Assembly (NCBI GenBank): GCA_017408625.1
Contig: JAFQUG010000323.1
Coordinates: forward strand, 1 to 8,747
DNA: 8,747 bases
Direction: 5' to 3'
DNA from: Clostridia bacterium
GTDB taxonomy: Bacteria; Bacillota_A; Clostridia; Oscillospirales; CAG-272
Part shown: in pieces, positions 5,078-8,747 of the stretch
How positions within the stretch are numbered: the first letter of the stretch is position 1
Layout: each line of letters starts with the position of its first letter
Program-made: the position numbers and the translations under genes
The notes under the pieces: generated by a model
The model's database searches: none
Told to the model about the DNA's origin: nothing
What the model saw: only the letters and a program-made list of their open reading frames with translations

Positions 5078-6844
5078 ATGAAGGCAAAAAAACAAGCCGA
5101 GGTGCAAAAAAGCACGCCGGTTTTACTGATCTTTTGTGCACTGAGTGCCCTGTTTGGCAGCGGTGCCATCATCGGGATCACCGTACTGAGCAATCCCACG
5201 CTGCAATGGCTGATGCTCTCGGCTCTGATTCCGCAATACCTCATCTGCGCCGCCGTTGTGTTTTTGGTCGTGCTGGGCTACGGATCGATCTATCCGCCCA
5301 TTGCGTATCTGACGCTGCCGGCCTTAGTGCTTGCCTGCGGCGTGCGCACCACGTTTGCCTCCGCTCCCTTTGTCAACGGTCTTGCCATTGCGCTGATCTT
5401 CCTTGTGCTGTCGGGTGCATCGGTGACTGCCTCGGTGTGGGCATGGCACAAATTCCCCGTGCCGCTCAAGCGGCCGCGCAGATCGCTGCCCACAATTCTT
5501 GCCCTCTCGGGCATCAGCCTTGCCGCGATTCTCTCACTTTCGCTCTTTATCAAGGTGTTTGACGGTCGACTGGACTCGTTACAGACCGACAAAACGGTTG
5601 CAGGCTTTGGCCAGATGCTGTATTATCTGGAAAACAGCGGACAACCCTTTACCACGCTGCTCTCGGGCGCACCGCAAAGCTACTTTGGCACGCAATTCGC
5701 GCCGCTTTGGTATCTGCTCCTGCCCTTTTACGCACTGTTCTCTCACAGTCCGCGCAGCATACTTGCCGTAGGCATTGCGCTTTACGTGCTCATGCTGAGT
5801 GCCGTCATTCCCCTTTGGCGCATTTGCCGCCGGCTCTCACTCTCGCCCCTACAAAGCGCAGGGCTGTGTGCAGCCTTGGCTCTATGCCCCTTGCTCATCG
5901 GCGGCAGCTCGTCCGGCATGGCACTCTCCATGCTCTCACTGCCTTTGATGCTGTGGATTGCCGACACGCTTTCGGGCAAACGCCCCTATCTTGCGCTGAT
6001 TCCGCTGATCTTAAGCCTTTGCATCGGATTTGAGACCTCGGTCTGGGCGGTGTTCTTGTGCCTCTATCTTGCGCTGAGTGCAGCACCCCAAAGCAAACGC
6101 GCAGCCCTGGTCTGCACCGCCGTGTCCGCAATCGGTGCACTTGCAACAGGCATCTACCTTGCCATAGTGCAAAGCCCCGTGCTGACAAATTTGTTCTCGG
6201 GCATCGGATGGCAGATTGGCCAAAAGCTTATGTTCCTGCTGCTTTTGCTGCTGCCTTGTGCGTTGCTTCCTCTGCTTACAAAGCAAAAGTCCGCATTTGT
6301 GCTGCTCATTCCTCTCGTACTGTTCCATCTGGTGGCAGACGCCCGCACCTTCAGCGGCGTGTTCTGCACTTACGCTTATCCCGCCGTCGCGGCTGTCTTT
6401 GTACTCTCGGCACAAGGCCTTGCCAATCTCAAAGCAGAGATCAAGGGCATTCCCCTTGCCAAGGTACTGCCCGCCGTCGCACTTTGCGCCTCGTTTCTGC
6501 TGGCCGCCCCCTATGCGTCAACGCTGGTCGATCTTTACGCGTCGCCCACCGAAGAGGAGCAGGCCGACGCAGAGAGCATGCACGAGCTGCTTGACATGAT
6601 CCCGCAAAATGCATCGGTCACGGCGTCTGACAGCCTGCTTTGTGCACTGCATGCCCGCGCATGGCTGTTCTCACTGGACGCAGACCCCGAAAGCCCCGAC
6701 ACCAACGTCATAGTGCTTGATCTGCGTGAGGACTTTGTTCCCTCGGGGATGGAGCAATACGACGTGGCATATTATCAGGCTCTGGGATACACGCTCAGAG
6801 AGGATATGAGTCGGCAGGGGCTTCTGGCAGTGCTTTACAAATAG
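5078..6844 (+). CDS. Polytopic membrane protein, DUF2079 (GT-C-like) family, divergent
   Basis: A 588-residue integral membrane protein with roughly 14-16 hydrophobic segments (among them 15-37, 44-68, 98-123, 138-160, 205-222, 226-247, 258-274, 302-314, 318-333, 343-364, 384-400, 405-420, 430-446 and 463-482) and a soluble C-terminal tail (about 485-588). The order of blocks suits DUF2079, whose fold resembles GT-C glycosyltransferases: GFGQMLYYLENSGQPF (176-191), FGTQFAPLWYLLLPFYALF (203-221), IPLWRICRRLSL (244-255), TYAYPAVAAVFVLSA (431-445) and the C-terminal IPQNASVTASDSLLCALHARAWLF (508-531). In my recollection of the family the first block normally carries one or two Asp (FDxGxFxQ) and the second a His (HxSP); here they are Gly/Thr and Gln. 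Sugar transfer is therefore doubtful. It has its own promoter, stands alone between divergent and downstream promoters, and may act in envelope polysaccharide or lipid metabolism (inference). Confidence 0.62.
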   Translation: MKAKKQAEVQKSTPVLLIFCALSALFGSGAIIGITVLSNPTLQWLMLSALIPQYLICAAVVFLVVLGYGSIYPPIAYLTLPALVLACGVRTTFASAPFVNGLAIALIFLVLSGASVTASVWAWHKFPVPLKRPRRSLPTILALSGISLAAILSLSLFIKVFDGRLDSLQTDKTVAGFGQMLYYLENSGQPFTTLLSGAPQSYFGTQFAPLWYLLLPFYALFSHSPRSILAVGIALYVLMLSAVIPLWRICRRLSLSPLQSAGLCAALALCPLLIGGSSSGMALSMLSLPLMLWIADTLSGKRPYLALIPLILSLCIGFETSVWAVFLCLYLALSAAPQSKRAALVCTAVSAIGALATGIYLAIVQSPVLTNLFSGIGWQIGQKLMFLLLLLLPCALLPLLTKQKSAFVLLIPLVLFHLVADARTFSGVFCTYAYPAVAAVFVLSAQGLANLKAEIKGIPLAKVLPAVALCASFLLAAPYASTLVDLYASPTEEEQADAESMHELLDMIPQNASVTASDSLLCALHARAWLFSLDADPESPDTNVIVLDLREDFVPSGMEQYDVAYYQALGYTLREDMSRQGLLAVLYK

Positions 6845-6866
6845 CATCGAAATTCTTGCAAAGCTC

Positions 6867-6895
6867 TTGCGAAGCAAGGCGTTATGTGATATACT
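6867..6895 (+). promoter_or_regulatory. Likely prfB promoter
   Basis: TTGCGA (6867-6872) and TATACT (6890-6895) are 17 bases apart, with TGA before TATACT giving an extended -10 (TGn). Predicted start near 6902, about 40 bases before the prfB ATG. A small hairpin CTTGC-GAA-GCAAG (6866-6878) overlaps the -35 box; it has no U-run, so it is not a convincing terminator for the preceding gene. Confidence 0.6.
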
Positions 6896-6941
6896 ATAAA
6901 CAGAAAATATTGAAATTGAGATAAAGGTTAGGTAAAAAACA

Positions 6942-8048
6942 ATGATCGTTGCACTTGAAGAGGCAAGACTTGCCTTAGTAAATATGAGAGCAGACCTGCG
7001 TGAGCTTGGCGAGCAGCTCAAGATCGAGCAGGCCAAGGCCACCGTAGAGGAGCTGGAGCAGCAGACATCCGATCCCGCTTTCTGGAACAACCAGGAAAAA
7101 TCCTCCAAGGTGCTGCAGACCATCAAGCAGCAAAAGGATAAGATCGAGAGCTATGAGGCACTCTGCACCCGCCTGGAGGACGCCATCGTGCTTGCCGAGA
7201 TGGCCATTGACGAAAACGATGAGAGCTGTGTGGACGAGGTACAGGCCGAGCTTTCCGAGATCACCGCGATCACCGAGAAAAAGCGCACCGAGGTATTGCT
7301 CTCGGGCGAATATGACAGAAATAACGCCATCATCTCCTTCCACCCCGGTGCAGGCGGCACCGAGGCACAAGACTGGTGTCAGATGCTTTACCGCATGATC
7401 ACCCGCTGGTGCGAGGCAAACGGCTTTAAGGTCAAGCTGACCGACTGGCTGGACGGTGATGATGCAGGACTCAAGTCCGCAACCATTTTCGTCGAGGGTG
7501 AGAATGCTTACGGATTCCTCAAAAGCGAGAACGGCGTGCACAGACTTGTGCGTGTTTCCCCGTTTGACTCGGCAGGACGCAGACAGACCTCGTTTGCATC
7601 CATCGAGGTCATGCCCGAATTCGACAAGCTGGACGATGTGGTCGTGCGCGAAGAGGACTATGATTTCGTCACCTTCCACTCCAGCGGTGCGGGCGGTCAG
7701 AACATCAACAAGGTCTCCTCTGCGGTTCGTTTGATCCATAAGCCCACAGGCATTGTGGTTGCTTGCCAGACCGAGCGTTCGCAGCTGCAGAACAAGGAAA
7801 CCGCGATGCGCATGCTGAAATCCAAGCTCATGGAGATCAAGATCAAGGAAAGACTTGACACCATCGACGAGATCAAGGGCAACAAGACCAAGATCGAATG
7901 GGGCTCTCAGATTCTCTCCTACGTATTCATGCCCTACACCTTGGTCAAGGACCTGCGTACCGGCTTTGAAACCGGTGACGTCGAGGCAGTCATGGACGGT
8001 GAGCTGGACGGCTTTATCAATGCATACCTGAAATCCATTTCCCAGTAA
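6942..8048 (+). CDS. prfB: Peptide chain release factor 2 (RF2), no programmed frameshift
   Basis: This 368-residue class I release factor recognises UGA and UAA stop codons in the ribosomal A site and triggers peptidyl-tRNA hydrolysis. The N-terminal coiled domain covers about 1-110 and includes the family block DPAFWNNQ (44-51). HPGAGGTEAQDWCQML (134-149) is followed by the stop-codon-reading SPF tripeptide (206-208), the mark of RF2 rather than RF1 (PxT). GGQ (251-253) is the catalytic motif, in SSGAGGQNINKVSSAVR (247-263); HVN after GGQ is commoner in RF2, and NIN here is a conservative variant. The usual +1 frameshift site (CUU UGA C after a strong internal Shine-Dalgarno) is absent: codons 26-28 read CTC AAG ATC in one continuous frame. 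The start ATG has only a weak ribosome binding site (AAAGG or TAGGT upstream). nnrE follows after 54 bases without a terminator. Confidence 0.97.
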   Translation: MIVALEEARLALVNMRADLRELGEQLKIEQAKATVEELEQQTSDPAFWNNQEKSSKVLQTIKQQKDKIESYEALCTRLEDAIVLAEMAIDENDESCVDEVQAELSEITAITEKKRTEVLLSGEYDRNNAIISFHPGAGGTEAQDWCQMLYRMITRWCEANGFKVKLTDWLDGDDAGLKSATIFVEGENAYGFLKSENGVHRLVRVSPFDSAGRRQTSFASIEVMPEFDKLDDVVVREEDYDFVTFHSSGAGGQNINKVSSAVRLIHKPTGIVVACQTERSQLQNKETAMRMLKSKLMEIKIKERLDTIDEIKGNKTKIEWGSQILSYVFMPYTLVKDLRTGFETGDVEAVMDGELDGFINAYLKSISQ

Positions 8049-8102
8049 TAAAAAATCAATTCTATATAAATCATTTCGCCGCGAGCGAGAAAGGCTGATC
8101 GT

Positions 8103-8747
8103 ATGAAACCTTTACTTTCCGCACAGGCCGCCAAGGCCAATGATATGCACACCATCAATATCCTGGGTGTTTCCGAGGAAACTTTGATCGACCGCGTTGC
8201 GCAAAGCGCATTCAATACGCTGCAGGCCGGCGGTTACGATCTGTTAGCCCCCTGTATTCTTTGCGGCTCCGGCAATAACGGTGCCGACGGTCTGGCTCTG
8301 GCTTGTCTGCTCAAAGGACTTGGCTACAATGCATCTGTGGTATATTTGGGCAAGCTGTATTCCATCGCTGCTCCCACCGCAAAAAAGAAGAACGGCACGC
8401 TCCCCGATGCTCCTGTGATCGAAAGAGACAAGCTGGGCACGCCCGATCTGCAGATCATGAGCGAAAAGTGTCTGGCTTACTATCACAGAGCGCAAAACCA
8501 GGGCGTTGAGATCCTGACCGACCGCATGCCCGAAACCATTACAGTGTTCATCGACGCCATTTACGGTACGGGACTGAACGGCGCGCTGGACAAGGATACC
8601 TGCGAGATCATCCGAACGGTCAACCAAAGCGGCATCCCCGTTCTCTCGATCGATATTCCCTCCGGCGTTTTTGCCAATACGGGTGAAACGGCGCAGCAGG
8701 CGATCCGCGCAACCGAGACTATGGTCGTGCAAAGCGTCAAAATCGGC
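8103..8747 (+). CDS. nnrE: NAD(P)H-hydrate epimerase, YjeF N-terminal domain (3'-truncated by window edge)
   Basis: The first 215 residues of a YjeF_N protein, which interconverts the R and S forms of damaged NAD(P)H hydrates so that the ADP/ATP-dependent dehydratase can repair them. The start ATG at 8103-8105 has GAGAAAGG eight bases upstream. Visible blocks are LLSAQAAKANDMHTINILGV (4-23), LIDRVAQSA (28-36, where LMERAG is typical), ILCGSGNNGADGLALACLL (52-70, the nucleotide-binding loop), FIDAIYGTGL (149-158, with catalytic Asp151) and SIDIPSGVFANTGE (182-195). Between residues 84 and 133 there is a segment about 25 residues longer than I expect, containing a lysine tract (94-96) and HRAQNQGVEIL. 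The window ends before one can tell whether a C-terminal dehydratase domain (bifunctional Nnr) follows. It is probably co-transcribed with prfB; only 54 bases separate them. Confidence 0.9.
   Translation, partial: MKPLLSAQAAKANDMHTINILGVSEETLIDRVAQSAFNTLQAGGYDLLAPCILCGSGNNGADGLALACLLKGLGYNASVVYLGKLYSIAAPTAKKKNGTLPDAPVIERDKLGTPDLQIMSEKCLAYYHRAQNQGVEILTDRMPETITVFIDAIYGTGLNGALDKDTCEIIRTVNQSGIPVLSIDIPSGVFANTGETAQQAIRATETMVVQSVKIG

Noticed and set aside
7151..7739. Long antisense frames over prfB and similar frames opposite rlmD, nif3 and the membrane gene
   Set aside because: They mirror well-supported conserved genes, lack ribosome binding sites and have no recognisable motifs.

Overview
The window looks like chromosome from an uncultured or gut-type Clostridia (Bacillota, probably Oscillospirales or Christensenellales). 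The signs are Gram-positive style AGGAGG-like ribosome binding sites, near-consensus sigma-A promoters with 17-bp spacers, the Firmicute neighbour pair trmK-nif3, a hybrid-cluster-associated redox disulfide protein and a DUF2079 membrane protein. The genes from about 800 onward are moderately G+C rich; the first 600 bases are visibly richer in A+T. The lineage is inferred from gene content only.

Layout. (1) Bases 1-795: the 5' end of an unrecognised gene running off the left edge (minus strand, GTG start); a small four-helix-bundle protein of the S23/23S-intervening-sequence/Avd-like type (226-579, minus); and, just upstream of it, a 193-bp array of short palindromes in which an 8-base word (GTGAAGTT or its complement) alternates with small, mutually different hairpins (603-795). 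(2) Bases 793-4721: a minus-strand cluster read in the order DUF1858 redox disulfide protein, trmK, nif3-like, PPP-type phosphatase, rlmD. The last four are tightly packed (9- and 12-base gaps and a 1-base TGATG overlap). A consensus promoter precedes the DUF1858 gene, and a palindromic BIME/MITE-like element with a perfect 30-bp inverted repeat lies between it and trmK. (3) Bases 4722-5077: a 355-bp divergent intergenic region with one strong promoter facing each way and a cluster of hairpins between them. (4) Bases 5078-8747: plus-strand genes for a DUF2079 polytopic membrane protein, release factor 2 (prfB, without the programmed frameshift) and the 5' part of an NAD(P)H-hydrate epimerase (nnrE), cut by the right edge.

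The minus-strand cluster is mainly RNA modification: TrmK makes m1A22 in tRNA and RlmD makes m5U in 23S rRNA, both from S-adenosylmethionine, next to a conserved metal-binding Nif3 protein and a phosphatase with a divergent active site. prfB and nnrE are translation termination and metabolite repair. No classical new defence system, CRISPR array, complete transposase, rRNA or tRNA gene was found. The most unusual material is non-coding: the hairpin array beside the four-helix-bundle gene, and the second palindromic element upstream of trmK, which seems to have the same design of a conserved flank with a changing but always self-complementary stem.
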